DNA of 64,000 nt, taken from NCBI RefSeq assembly GCF_029210495.1, contig NZ_JARGDK010000002.1:186001-250000 (forward strand), written 5' to 3'. The stretch comes from Pseudothioclava nitratireducens (lineage in GTDB: Bacteria > Pseudomonadota > Alphaproteobacteria > Rhodobacterales > Rhodobacteraceae). This document shows, piece after piece, positions 8,617-16,583 of this stretch (its first letter is position 1; every line of letters begins with the position of its first letter). Made by a program: the position numbers and the translations under genes. The notes under the pieces were generated by a model. It was given only the letters and a program-made list of their open reading frames with translations. It ran no database searches and was not told where the DNA came from.

Positions 8617-8636
8617 GGCGGACCCTTGGGCCCGCC
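8617..8636 (-). terminator. Weak hairpin after clpX
   Basis: GGCGG (8617-8621) pairs with CCGCC (8632-8636), and CCC (8623-8625) can pair with GGG (8628-8630). It lies 27 bases downstream of the clpX stop on the minus strand. The following sequence is only moderately T-rich, so this is a weak call. Confidence 0.3.
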
Positions 8637-8662
8637 CTCTTCACATCTTCACGATCACAGGC

Positions 8663-9928
8663 TTAGCCCGCCGATTTGCCCTCTTTCTTGGAGTCGGCAT
8701 AAATCAGCAGTGGCTTGGCCTCGGACGAATCAACGGCTTCGTCATTGACCACGACCTCTTCAACCCCTTCGAGCCCCGGAAGTTCGAACATCGTGTCGAG
8801 CAGGATATCCTCCATGATCGAGCGAAGCCCGCGCGCGCCTGTTTTGCGCGCAATCGCACGCTTGGCAATCGCCTTGAGCGCATCCTCGGTGAAAGTCAGC
8901 TTCACGCCTTCAATATCGAACAGGCGCTGATACTGTTTGACGAGCGCGTTCTTCGGCTCGGTCAGGATGGTAACCAACGCCTCGGCATCGAGATCGGTCA
9001 GCGTCGCAATGACCGGCAGACGACCGACAAATTCCGGGATCAGGCCGAATTTCAAAAGATCTTCGGGTTCAAGCTCCTTGAAGAGTTCGCCCACGCCGCG
9101 CGCATCCGGGTCCTTCACATCGGCGCCAAAGCCAATCGCCGTGCCCTTGCCACGTTGCGCAATGATCCGGTCGAGACCGGCAAAAGCACCGCCGCAGATG
9201 AACAGGATATTCGTCGTGTCCACCTGCAGGAACTCCTGCTGCGGATGTTTGCGCCCGCCCTGCGGCGGCACGGAGGCGACGGTCCCTTCCATGATCTTCA
9301 ACAGCGCCTGCTGCACGCCCTCACCCGAAACATCCCGCGTTATCGAGGGGTTATCGGATTTGCGGGTAATCTTGTCGACCTCGTCGATATAGACGATGCC
9401 GCGCTGCGCGCGTTCCACGTTATACTCCGAAGCCTGCAACAGCTTGAGAATGATATTCTCCACATCCTCGCCGACATAGCCCGCCTCGGTCAGCGTCGTC
9501 GCATCGGCCATGGTGAAAGGCACGTCAAGGATTCGCGCCAAAGTCTGCGCCAGCAGCGTCTTGCCGCAGCCCGTCGGACCGATCAGCAGGATGTTCGATT
9601 TGGCCAGCTCGATATCGGTCTTGGAGCCGTGGTTGAGCCGTTTGTAGTGGTTGTGCACCGCGACCGAAAGCACGCGTTTCGCATGCTCTTGCCCGATCAC
9701 GTAATCGTCGAGAACCTTGCAGATATCGCGCGGAGTCGGCACCCCGTCGGTCGCTTTCAGCCCGGTGGATTTGGTCTCCTCGCGGATGATGTCCATGCAC
9801 AGTTCGACGCATTCGTCGCAGATGAACACGGTCGGCCCAGCGATGAGCTTGCGCACCTCATGCTGGCTCTTGCCGCAGAACGAGCAATAGAGCGTGTTCT
9901 TGCTGTCGGAGCCGGAATTATTCGCCAT
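8663..9928 (-). CDS. clpX: ATP-dependent Clp protease ATP-binding subunit ClpX
   Basis: A 421-residue protein, the normal ClpX length, starting '[20 protein letters not shown]'. The N-terminal zinc domain has Cys 15, 18, 37 and 40. The AAA+ core shows Walker A '[11 protein letters not shown]', Walker B '[10 protein letters not shown]' and the pore loop 'GYVGED'. ClpX unfolds tagged substrates and feeds them to ClpP. An in-frame start at 9982 is not supported, because family homology begins at 9928. It follows clpP on the same strand with a 123-base gap. Confidence 0.98.
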   Translation of the reverse strand: MANNSGSDSKNTLYCSFCGKSQHEVRKLIAGPTVFICDECVELCMDIIREETKSTGLKATDGVPTPRDICKVLDDYVIGQEHAKRVLSVAVHNHYKRLNHGSKTDIELAKSNILLIGPTGCGKTLLAQTLARILDVPFTMADATTLTEAGYVGEDVENIILKLLQASEYNVERAQRGIVYIDEVDKITRKSDNPSITRDVSGEGVQQALLKIMEGTVASVPPQGGRKHPQQEFLQVDTTNILFICGGAFAGLDRIIAQRGKGTAIGFGADVKDPDARGVGELFKELEPEDLLKFGLIPEFVGRLPVIATLTDLDAEALVTILTEPKNALVKQYQRLFDIEGVKLTFTEDALKAIAKRAIARKTGARGLRSIMEDILLDTMFELPGLEGVEEVVVNDEAVDSSEAKPLLIYADSKKEGKSAG

Positions 9929-10025
9929 CGTCGTCCTCTGGGCCTGCCCGGTCCTTACCGGGGCTTTGAATGGGCTGCCCAAAGTCTAGGACAGCCCCCA
10001 AGTCATCACAATGTCAAAATGCCCG

Positions 10026-10040
10026 CCCGGTTAAACCGGG
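10026..10040 (-). terminator. Hairpin between clpP and clpX
   Basis: CCCGG (10026-10030) and CCGGG (10036-10040) flank TTAAA. Read on the minus strand the stem is followed by CGGGCATTTTG, giving a short delayed T run. It could partially terminate clpP transcription before clpX; the stem is only 5 bp, so confidence is low. Confidence 0.3.
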
Positions 10041-10051
10041 AGAGCGCCCGC

Positions 10052-10675
10052 TCAGGCGCCTTCGCCCGGGCGGCTTTCGAGAATCTCGTCGATCAGGCCC
10101 CAGTCCTTGGCCTGCTCGGCGGACATGAAATTATCGCGTTCCAACGCCGCCTCGACAGTGTCGTAATCATTGCCGGTATGCTTCACGTAGATCTCGTTCA
10201 GGCGCCGCTTGAGCTTTTGCGTTTCCTGCGCGTGAATCATGATATCGGTCGCCTGACCCTGGTAGCCGCCCGAGGGCTGGTGGACCATCACCCGGCTGTT
10301 GGGCAGCGAGAAGCGCATGCCCTTTTCACCCGCCGTCAGCAGCAGCGAGCCCATCGAGGCCGCCTGCCCGATCACCAGCGTCGAGACCTTCGGCTTGATG
10401 TATTGCATCGTGTCGTAGATCGACAGGCCCGACGTCACCACGCCACCGGGGCTGTTGATATACATGGCGATTTCCTTGGTCGGGTTTTCCGCCTCAAGGA
10501 ACAGAAGCTGCGCGCAGATCAGCGTCGACATCCCGTCATGCACCGGCCCCGAGAGAAAGATGATCCGCTCCTTGAGCAGGCGCGAAAAGATGTCATAGGC
10601 ACGCTCGCCGCGAGAGGTCTGCTCGACCACCATCGGTACCAGCGTGTTCATGTAGAGGTCCATCGGATCTTTCAT
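10052..10675 (-). CDS. clpP: ATP-dependent Clp protease proteolytic subunit ClpP
   Basis: I place the start at the ATG at 10675 ([20 protein letters not shown]); a TTG 21 bases further upstream also keeps the frame, but the AAGGGCAGG before 10675 and the family N-terminus favour the ATG. The 207-residue serine protease has catalytic Ser107 in 'GQAASMGS', His132 in 'MVHQPSGG' and Asp181 in 'LERDNFMS'. It forms the tetradecameric chamber that works with ClpX and ClpA. It is upstream of clpX on the same strand, the usual order. Confidence 0.97.
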   Translation of the reverse strand: MKDPMDLYMNTLVPMVVEQTSRGERAYDIFSRLLKERIIFLSGPVHDGMSTLICAQLLFLEAENPTKEIAMYINSPGGVVTSGLSIYDTMQYIKPKVSTLVIGQAASMGSLLLTAGEKGMRFSLPNSRVMVHQPSGGYQGQATDIMIHAQETQKLKRRLNEIYVKHTGNDYDTVEAALERDNFMSAEQAKDWGLIDEILESRPGEGA

Positions 10676-10706
10676 CGCCTGCCCTTTCCGAAACAATAGT
10701 GTGACG

Positions 10707-10733
10707 ATCCATAGTCACAGAACTTTACTCAAG
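10707..10733 (-). promoter_or_regulatory. Possible heat-shock-type promoter upstream of clpP
   Basis: On the minus strand CTTGAG (10733-10728) is followed after about 13 bases by CTATGGAT (10714-10707). This loosely resembles alphaproteobacterial RpoH promoters (CTTG near -35, C-rich/TAT element near -10), and clpP is commonly RpoH-controlled. Spacing is shorter than the usual pattern, so this is tentative. Confidence 0.25.
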
Positions 10734-10874
10734 TCTTAGTGGCGCGGGCCGGGGGCCGCAAGGGCACGAAAAAAAGGAACAGATCGGGAATTAATCACCC
10801 GGAAAGGGTTGGGTCTTAGCGTTGACGCAGAAAAAGCGGGCAGATCGCCCGATTCTGTATCAGCGGAGACATGA

Positions 10875-11444
10875 ATGAATCCTGTGACCACGCTCGCCAC
10901 CTGCCTCTTGCTTGCCTCCGCCACCGCGTCTGCGGCTTCCGAGATCGAGGGTAAGCTTACCGCCATGCTCGAGGGCGATCTCGCCGCCTGGGCGCAAGAC
11001 CAGATCGTGCTCGATGCGATCCAGGCACAAAATCAACGCCACGCACAGATTTCTCAGGCGGAGATTGACGCGCTCGACGCGCAATGGCGCGCAGAAATCG
11101 ACGCCGCCGACCGCCCCACGATCACTCCCATTCTTGAAAACGCAGCTTCTGATGCCCTGCGCGCGCGCATCGCGGCCTCGGGTGGCCTCGTGACCGAGGC
11201 GTTCGTTATGGACGCCCATGGGCTGAATGCCGCAACCGCGGGGCTGACATCGGACTATTGGCAAGGGGATGAGGCTAAATTCACCGAGACCTTCCCGCAC
11301 GGTGCGGACGGGGTGCATATCGGAGAGGTGGAGTTCGACGAGTCGACCCAGACCTTTCAGGTGCAACTCTCTTTCACCCTTCAAGATCCCAGCGGCACCC
11401 CGGTCGGCGCGATGACCATCGCTGTCAATGCTGAAGCCCTCTGA
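10875..11444 (+). CDS. Small periplasmic PDC/cache-like sensory protein
   Basis: A 189-residue protein with signal peptide 'MNPVTTLATCLLLASATASA', so secreted to the periplasm. GGAG lies 7 bases before the ATG. The mature half contains 'TEAFVMDAHGLNAATAGLTSDYWQGDEAKF' (in two blocks), a segment typical of single-cache/PDC sensor domains, but no transmembrane output domain follows. The gene ends 16 bases before the chemoreceptor start, so the two are almost certainly an operon. A free periplasmic cache-like protein next to a chemoreceptor could deliver a ligand-bound signal to it, but this is inference. An alternative is a lipid- or small-molecule-binding protein with an unrelated role. Confidence 0.75.
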   Translation: MNPVTTLATCLLLASATASAASEIEGKLTAMLEGDLAAWAQDQIVLDAIQAQNQRHAQISQAEIDALDAQWRAEIDAADRPTITPILENAASDALRARIAASGGLVTEAFVMDAHGLNAATAGLTSDYWQGDEAKFTETFPHGADGVHIGEVEFDESTQTFQVQLSFTLQDPSGTPVGAMTIAVNAEAL

Positions 11445-11460
11445 AACCCGGAGAGACAGG

Positions 11461-14073
11461 ATGACTCTGAACGGCACAACCACCGAACGTCACCGCTTTG
11501 GGTTGACTTCGGTTCTTGCAAAAATCTCGTTCATTCTGGGCGCAGCGGGCTTGCTCCTGATCGCATTGATGGCCGGGCTTTACTATCAGTCCAGTCGCGA
11601 TCAGCTAACGGAAAGTCTGCGCCAGCAAGCACATATCGTCACACCCATGGTCGCTCGTCAGGTCCAGGGCGCGCTTCGGTTCGGCAAGCCAGAACCCGCT
11701 ATCGATGTGCTGAAATCAGTCGTGGCAGGTTCTGAGGGAGAAGCCCAAGGACTTCTCGTTCTTGCGGCAGACGGTACGCATTTCGCTAGCGAACTTGTCG
11801 ATGCCGATACCGATTTACTGACGCGCCTCGCAAAAGAGGCGCTTGCGGGCAAGCAAACTGTCACCGCGCAATCCGGTCTCTATATCGCCCAACCGATCTT
11901 TCTCGCAGCTGGTGATGCTCCGATCGGCGCGATCGCCACGGGATGGACCACAGCAGCGCGACGGGCGGCAGCAGACGCTCAAATGGTTCAGAAAATGCTC
12001 ATTCTGGTTGGTGCATGCGGCCTTATCGTCTTTGCAATCGGTCGCGCGATCAGCCGCTTGGTTACGCGTCCGTTAGCGCGCGTCAATGAGGCGGTGTCCC
12101 GTGTCGCAAGCGAAGACTACAGCGGCGAAATCCTGGATCGAGACCGCCGCGACGAAATTGGCGCCATCGCCGACTCGCTCGAACACTTCCGCAAGAAACT
12201 TGCAACCTCCGAAGCCTTACAGCGGAATGCGCGCGTCAGGTCATCGGCTCTGGATGCGTCGACCTCAGCTTTGATCCTCACCGACACGGAAAACCGGATT
12301 ACCTTCGCGAACGCGGCCGCCATCGAACTCCTGCGGGCTCACGAGTCCTCGATTCGGGCCGCTCATCCCACTTTCAACGCTGAGAACCTAATTGGCTACG
12401 ACGCCACGAAAATTCTACCGGACAGCGCGACTCTAGCAGCTGTTAAATCGGGCGGTCACGACGATCGCATCACACTGGAACAGCGCCTGCCGACCGGGTA
12501 CCTCCATGTGAGCATAAATCCGGTTTTCGACGCGAACGGCGACAAGATTGCCCACGTATCTGAATGGCGCGATCGCACAGAGTCTCAGCGAAATGCGGCA
12601 GTGCTCGAAGCAATCGATCGCAACCAGATTCGCGTGGACCTGACACCAGAGGTAAAGATCGACCTTGCCAATGAAGGCTTTGCAACCTTCTTCGAGGAAA
12701 CGCCACAGGCACTTCGCGGGCGAAGCATGAAAGGACAAATTCTGCTCGATGGCGTACCTGTTTGTACATTGCTCAGCAGTGGAACGCAGGTTCAGGGCAT
12801 GATGGTTATGCCCCGGCCTGAGGGCGACATTCTCATGGAGGGCGTCGTTAACCCGATCCTCGATGCCGCAGGCGAAATGATCATGTTCACCATCCTCGCG
12901 AATGACGTAACCGCACGCGAGAAAGAGCGTGTTGCCGCTAGTACCGCGCGCCAAGCCATGGCCGACGCACAAAGACAGGTGGTCGATGCCCTTCGCCAAG
13001 CTTTAGCTCGCCTTTCGACCGGCGACATGACCGCGCGGATCGACACGCTTTTTCCTGACGAATACGAGACTCTCCGCGCCGATTACAACGCGACCGTTGA
13101 TAACCTGCTACAGGCCATCCAGAGGGTTCTGGAAAACGCGGACAACATCCGCAGCGAGGTCGCACAGATTACCTCCGCAGCCGAAGACATGTCCCGGCGC
13201 ACGGAACAGCAGGCCGCCACACTCGAGGAAACCGCTGCCGCGCTGAACCAACTGACAGCCTCAGTCAAATCGGCTGCGGACGGCGCCGAGCGGGCCAATG
13301 AGATGGTCTCTGGCGCGAAACGAGATGCCGAGACAAGTGGAGAAGTTGTCCAAGAGGCCGTATTAGCGATGGGCGAAATTGAGGAAAGCTCCAACAAGAT
13401 TTCCAAGATCACCAGCGTGATTGACGAAATCGCGTTTCAGACCAATCTTCTCGCGCTCAATGCCGGCGTCGAAGCCGCCCGCGCCGGAGAAGCCGGGCGC
13501 GGATTCGCCGTCGTCGCCTCAGAGGTCCGCGCACTCGCCCAGCGGTCTTCGGATGCGGCGCGGGAAATCGCAGGCCTCATCTCGAACTCGTCGAACCAAG
13601 TAAAACGCGGCGTCGATCTCGTGGGGCAAGCCGGGAATGCCTTGCAAGGCATTCAGGCTTCTGTCGCCGATATTTTCACTTTCATGACCGATATCACGTC
13701 CTCGACACGCGAGCAGTCGACCGGCCTGTCGGAAATCAACACCGCGATGCACCAACTGGATCAGGTGACCCAGCACAATGCAGCAATGTTCGAAGAAACG
13801 TCCGCGGCCAGCCAATCCCTGTCACGCGAAACCGAAGGGCTTGTCCAAACCATGGGGCAGTTCAAGCTTGGGGCGACCAACGTCATCTCTCCTGCGCAAA
13901 TCGCGCCAGAGCGCACAGAGCGAGTCTCCGCGAACGCGCCTGCCTTTATGAGCCGGCGGAGTACAAACGGGCCAATGGCCTCCCTTCCCCCGCCGATAGC
14001 GACAGCGGCAGTGCGCGGCGGCGCCGCCAGCGCAGCACAACGACACATCGAGGAGGACTGGGAAGACTTCTGA
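11461..14073 (+). CDS. Methyl-accepting chemotaxis protein with PAS domains
   Basis: The ATG at 11461 has GGAGA upstream and gives 870 residues. Visible architecture: membrane segment ~17-38, periplasmic region, second membrane segment ~177-200 (ILVGACGLIVFAIGRAISRLV), HAMP ~200-255, a PAS domain ~270-380, a second PAS-like region ~400-490 ending 'ANDVTAREKER', a HAMP-like linker and a long methyl-accepting coiled coil with the hairpin-tip sequence 'NLLALNAGVEAARAGEAG'. The last residues are DWEDF, which fits the CheR/CheB-tethering pentapeptide pattern x-aromatic-x-x-aromatic. It signals to CheA/CheW; no other che genes are here. It is second in an operon with the small cache-like protein. 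Confidence 0.93.
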   Translation: MTLNGTTTERHRFGLTSVLAKISFILGAAGLLLIALMAGLYYQSSRDQLTESLRQQAHIVTPMVARQVQGALRFGKPEPAIDVLKSVVAGSEGEAQGLLVLAADGTHFASELVDADTDLLTRLAKEALAGKQTVTAQSGLYIAQPIFLAAGDAPIGAIATGWTTAARRAAADAQMVQKMLILVGACGLIVFAIGRAISRLVTRPLARVNEAVSRVASEDYSGEILDRDRRDEIGAIADSLEHFRKKLATSEALQRNARVRSSALDASTSALILTDTENRITFANAAAIELLRAHESSIRAAHPTFNAENLIGYDATKILPDSATLAAVKSGGHDDRITLEQRLPTGYLHVSINPVFDANGDKIAHVSEWRDRTESQRNAAVLEAIDRNQIRVDLTPEVKIDLANEGFATFFEETPQALRGRSMKGQILLDGVPVCTLLSSGTQVQGMMVMPRPEGDILMEGVVNPILDAAGEMIMFTILANDVTAREKERVAASTARQAMADAQRQVVDALRQALARLSTGDMTARIDTLFPDEYETLRADYNATVDNLLQAIQRVLENADNIRSEVAQITSAAEDMSRRTEQQAATLEETAAALNQLTASVKSAADGAERANEMVSGAKRDAETSGEVVQEAVLAMGEIEESSNKISKITSVIDEIAFQTNLLALNAGVEAARAGEAGRGFAVVASEVRALAQRSSDAAREIAGLISNSSNQVKRGVDLVGQAGNALQGIQASVADIFTFMTDITSSTREQSTGLSEINTAMHQLDQVTQHNAAMFEETSAASQSLSRETEGLVQTMGQFKLGATNVISPAQIAPERTERVSANAPAFMSRRSTNGPMASLPPPIATAAVRGGAASAAQRHIEEDWEDF

Positions 14074-14158
14074 CGGATCGGAACGGCTCGCGCGGTCACA
14101 TGAGAGCCAGCACCCGCACCGGAACAGTCCCTCTTGGATCAAAGAGAAGAGCAAATAA

Positions 14159-14193
14159 CAAGCCCTTGCGAACCCGAAGATCGCAGGGGCTTG
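14159..14193. other. Long hairpin upstream of the epimerase gene
   Basis: CAAGCCCTTGCGA (14159-14171) and TCGCAGGGGCTTG (14181-14193) form a 13-bp stem with one G-T wobble and a 9-base loop. No T tract follows on the plus strand, where CCCTCCCCCC comes next. On the minus strand TTATTTG follows, but no minus-strand gene lies upstream. It could be a structured leader, an mRNA stabiliser after the chemoreceptor gene, or a weak terminator. Confidence 0.5.
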
Positions 14194-14240
14194 CCCTCCC
14201 CCCAAGAGGCGCTAAGGATGATCCGCAAAAGGAGATCATG

Positions 14241-15251
14241 ATGCGCACTGCCCTCGTCACCGGATCGGCCGGTTTCATCGGCTTCCATCTGTGCCAAAGG
14301 CTCTTGGGCACTGGCTACAAGGTTATCGGGCTTGACGCGCTCACCGATTATTATGATGTCGCGCTCAAAGCTCGCCGCCAGGGAATCCTCTCCAAATCCG
14401 AACATTTTAGCGCAATCAATGAACGGATCGAGATACCCGGGCATCTCACCGCGCTAATGGCAGAGCATCGACCCGATATTATCGTCCACCTCGCAGCGCA
14501 AGCAGGCGTGCGGTATTCCATCGACAACCCGCGCTCTTATCTCGACAGCAACATCGCCGGGACGTTTGAGTTACTTGAAGCGGCACGCAAAACGCCCCCG
14601 CAACACCTCCTGATCGCCTCGACCTCCTCGGTCTTCGGTGCGAATACCGCGCTGCCTTATGCGGAAACGGATAAAGCCGACCTGCAAATGTCCTTTTATG
14701 CCGCGACGAAGAAGGCGACAGAAGCGATGGCGCATAGCTATGCGCATCTTTACGACATCCCGACAACGATGTTCCGCTTCTTCACGGTTTACGGCCCATG
14801 GGGGCGCCCGGATATGGCGCTGTTCAAATTCACCCGCGCCATTCTCGAAGGGCGACCGATCGACGTTTATAACCACGGCGATATGCGGCGCGACTTCACC
14901 TATATCGACGATCTCGTCGAAGGTATTTGCCTGCTGATAGACGCCGTGCCGAAACGTCCCAACGACGGTCAGGTCGAACCGGGCGACAGCCTCTCGCCTG
15001 TTGCGCCTTGGCGTGTGGTCAATATCGGCAATTCCAACGCCGTGCAGCTCACTGACTTTATCGACGCGATCGAAGCCGCCATCGGCAAGCCCGCACAGCG
15101 GAATCTGCTGCCGATGCAACCCGGTGATGTCCCCGCGACCTGGGCCGATGCGAGCCTGCTGAACCGGCTGACCGGCTATCAGCCAAGAACGGATATTCGG
15201 CATGGCGTTGCAAAATTCGTCGCGTGGTACCGCGACTATTACGGCGTGTGA
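14241..15251 (+). CDS. NAD-dependent UDP-sugar epimerase (UDP-glucuronate 4-epimerase-like)
   Basis: A 336-residue extended short-chain dehydrogenase. GGAG lies 6 bases before the ATG at 14241; the adjoining ATG at 14238 is also possible. The Rossmann motif is 'TGSAGFIGFHLCQRLL' and the catalytic YxxxK is in 'SFYAATKKATE'. The segments 'LDALTDYYDVALKARR' and 'FFTVYGPWGRPDMALF' are typical of the UDP-glucuronate 4-epimerase (Cap1J/WbpP-like) group that supplies UDP-galacturonate for surface polysaccharide. No glycosyltransferase genes lie nearby, so substrate is by family only. It stands alone, convergent with the DctD-like gene. Confidence 0.88.
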   Translation: MRTALVTGSAGFIGFHLCQRLLGTGYKVIGLDALTDYYDVALKARRQGILSKSEHFSAINERIEIPGHLTALMAEHRPDIIVHLAAQAGVRYSIDNPRSYLDSNIAGTFELLEAARKTPPQHLLIASTSSVFGANTALPYAETDKADLQMSFYAATKKATEAMAHSYAHLYDIPTTMFRFFTVYGPWGRPDMALFKFTRAILEGRPIDVYNHGDMRRDFTYIDDLVEGICLLIDAVPKRPNDGQVEPGDSLSPVAPWRVVNIGNSNAVQLTDFIDAIEAAIGKPAQRNLLPMQPGDVPATWADASLLNRLTGYQPRTDIRHGVAKFVAWYRDYYGV

Positions 15252-15269
15252 CACCGCCTCGCCGCCACA

Positions 15270-16583
15270 TCAGAGCCGGATCTTGTACCGTGCGATCTTA
15301 TCGTTGAGCGTGCGCCGGGCAATTCCAAGATGTTGCGCCGCGCGCTCCGTATTCCCCCGCGCCCGCTCGAGAGCTGCGCTAATCTCGCGCGCCTCGTAGG
15401 CGGCGACCTTGTCCGCAAGCGTGCCCGGCTCGGAGACAAGGGCGACCGGCGCGTCGGGATGCTCCAATCCCAGGGCGAAACGCTCTGCCAAGGCCTTCAA
15501 CTCGCGTACATTGCCGGGCCAAGGGCGGCGCATCAACTGTTGCCGTAGTCCATAACCAATCTCTCCGAGAGATCGCCCATAGCGCCGCGCCGCAAGCTCC
15601 GCGAAATGACTGAAAAGCAAGGGGATATCGCCGCCCAAGCTACGCAGCGGATCAAGCCCGACCTCCGCCCCGGCCAGCCGGTAGAACAGGTCCGCGCGAA
15701 AACTGCCATCGAGCGCGCGCGAACGCAGATCAGTCTTGGACAATGCCACGACCCGCAAATCGAGCGGCCGGAGCATGTTCTCCCCAAGGCGCTCGACCGC
15801 ACGCTCCTGCAACGCGCGCAGCAACTTGGGCTGGGCGGCGGGCGGCAACGCCTCAACCTCGTCGAGCACCAGCGTCCCCCCCGACGCCGCCTCAAGCTTG
15901 CCCGCCTTTTCCGGCGCCCCCGGAAATGCGCCCGCAGCATGGCCAAACATCTCGGTCTCGAACAACGCCTCCGGCAGCGCCGCGCAATTCACCGCGATGA
16001 ACGGCCCCGCCGCCCGGGGGCTCGCCGCATGCAGCGCGCGCGCCACCAACTCCTTGCCGGTGCCCGTCTCCCCGGTCACGATCACGTCGATATCAAGCGG
16101 TCCAAGCGCCGCGATGCGCGCGCGCAGTGTCTCGATCGCATGCGACTGCCCCAGAATGTCCGCCCCGTCGCGCCGGTTGATCTCGGCCTGCAAGCGACCA
16201 AGCTCACGCCGCGTCCCTCCGGCACGCAAGGCGCGCTCCACAACAGCGAGGAAATGCGTCGCGTCATAGGGTTTTTCGAGAAAATCCTCCGCCCCCAAGC
16301 GCATGGCACGCACCGCGTGGGGTACATCCCCATGCCCCGTGATGAGCACGACCGGCAACTCCGGACAGCGCTCGCGCAGCGCCTCGAGAAGGGCAAACCC
16401 ATCAATCCCCGGCATCCGCAGGTCGCTGATCATGAGATCGGGTTCCGGCCCGCCCTCCAGCGCGGCCAGCGCCGCATCCCCAGAGGCAAAATCCCGCGCG
16501 CGATAGCCGCCAGCATCCAAGAGATCGAGCAGAGCCGCGCGATGATCGGCGTCGTCGTCGACGAGATGAATAAGCGCGCTCAT
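15270..16583 (-). CDS. DctD-like sigma-54-type response regulator with GAFPGA loop
   Basis: A 437-residue protein: receiver domain with phospho-acceptor Asp54 in 'MISDLRMPGI', AAA+ domain with Walker A 'GETGTGKE' (171-178) and Walker B around 237-242, and a C-terminal Fis-type HTH ending 'AAQHLGIARRTLNDKIARYK'. The sigma-54 contact loop, normally GAFTGA, reads GAFPGA (218-223). This Thr-to-Pro change falls at the residue that usually touches sigma-54; I recall it in other Rhodobacterales DctD-like proteins, so it may be a lineage form. It overlaps the kinase gene by 4 bases and probably controls the linked TAXI-type TRAP transporter. Confidence 0.9.
   Translation of the reverse strand: MSALIHLVDDDADHRAALLDLLDAGGYRARDFASGDAALAALEGGPEPDLMISDLRMPGIDGFALLEALRERCPELPVVLITGHGDVPHAVRAMRLGAEDFLEKPYDATHFLAVVERALRAGGTRRELGRLQAEINRRDGADILGQSHAIETLRARIAALGPLDIDVIVTGETGTGKELVARALHAASPRAAGPFIAVNCAALPEALFETEMFGHAAGAFPGAPEKAGKLEAASGGTLVLDEVEALPPAAQPKLLRALQERAVERLGENMLRPLDLRVVALSKTDLRSRALDGSFRADLFYRLAGAEVGLDPLRSLGGDIPLLFSHFAELAARRYGRSLGEIGYGLRQQLMRRPWPGNVRELKALAERFALGLEHPDAPVALVSEPGTLADKVAAYEAREISAALERARGNTERAAQHLGIARRTLNDKIARYKIRL

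Noticed and set aside
10860-11483. Minus-strand frame opposite the cache-like protein
   Set aside because: The plus-strand gene has a signal peptide, Shine-Dalgarno and operon spacing; the minus-strand product has none of these.
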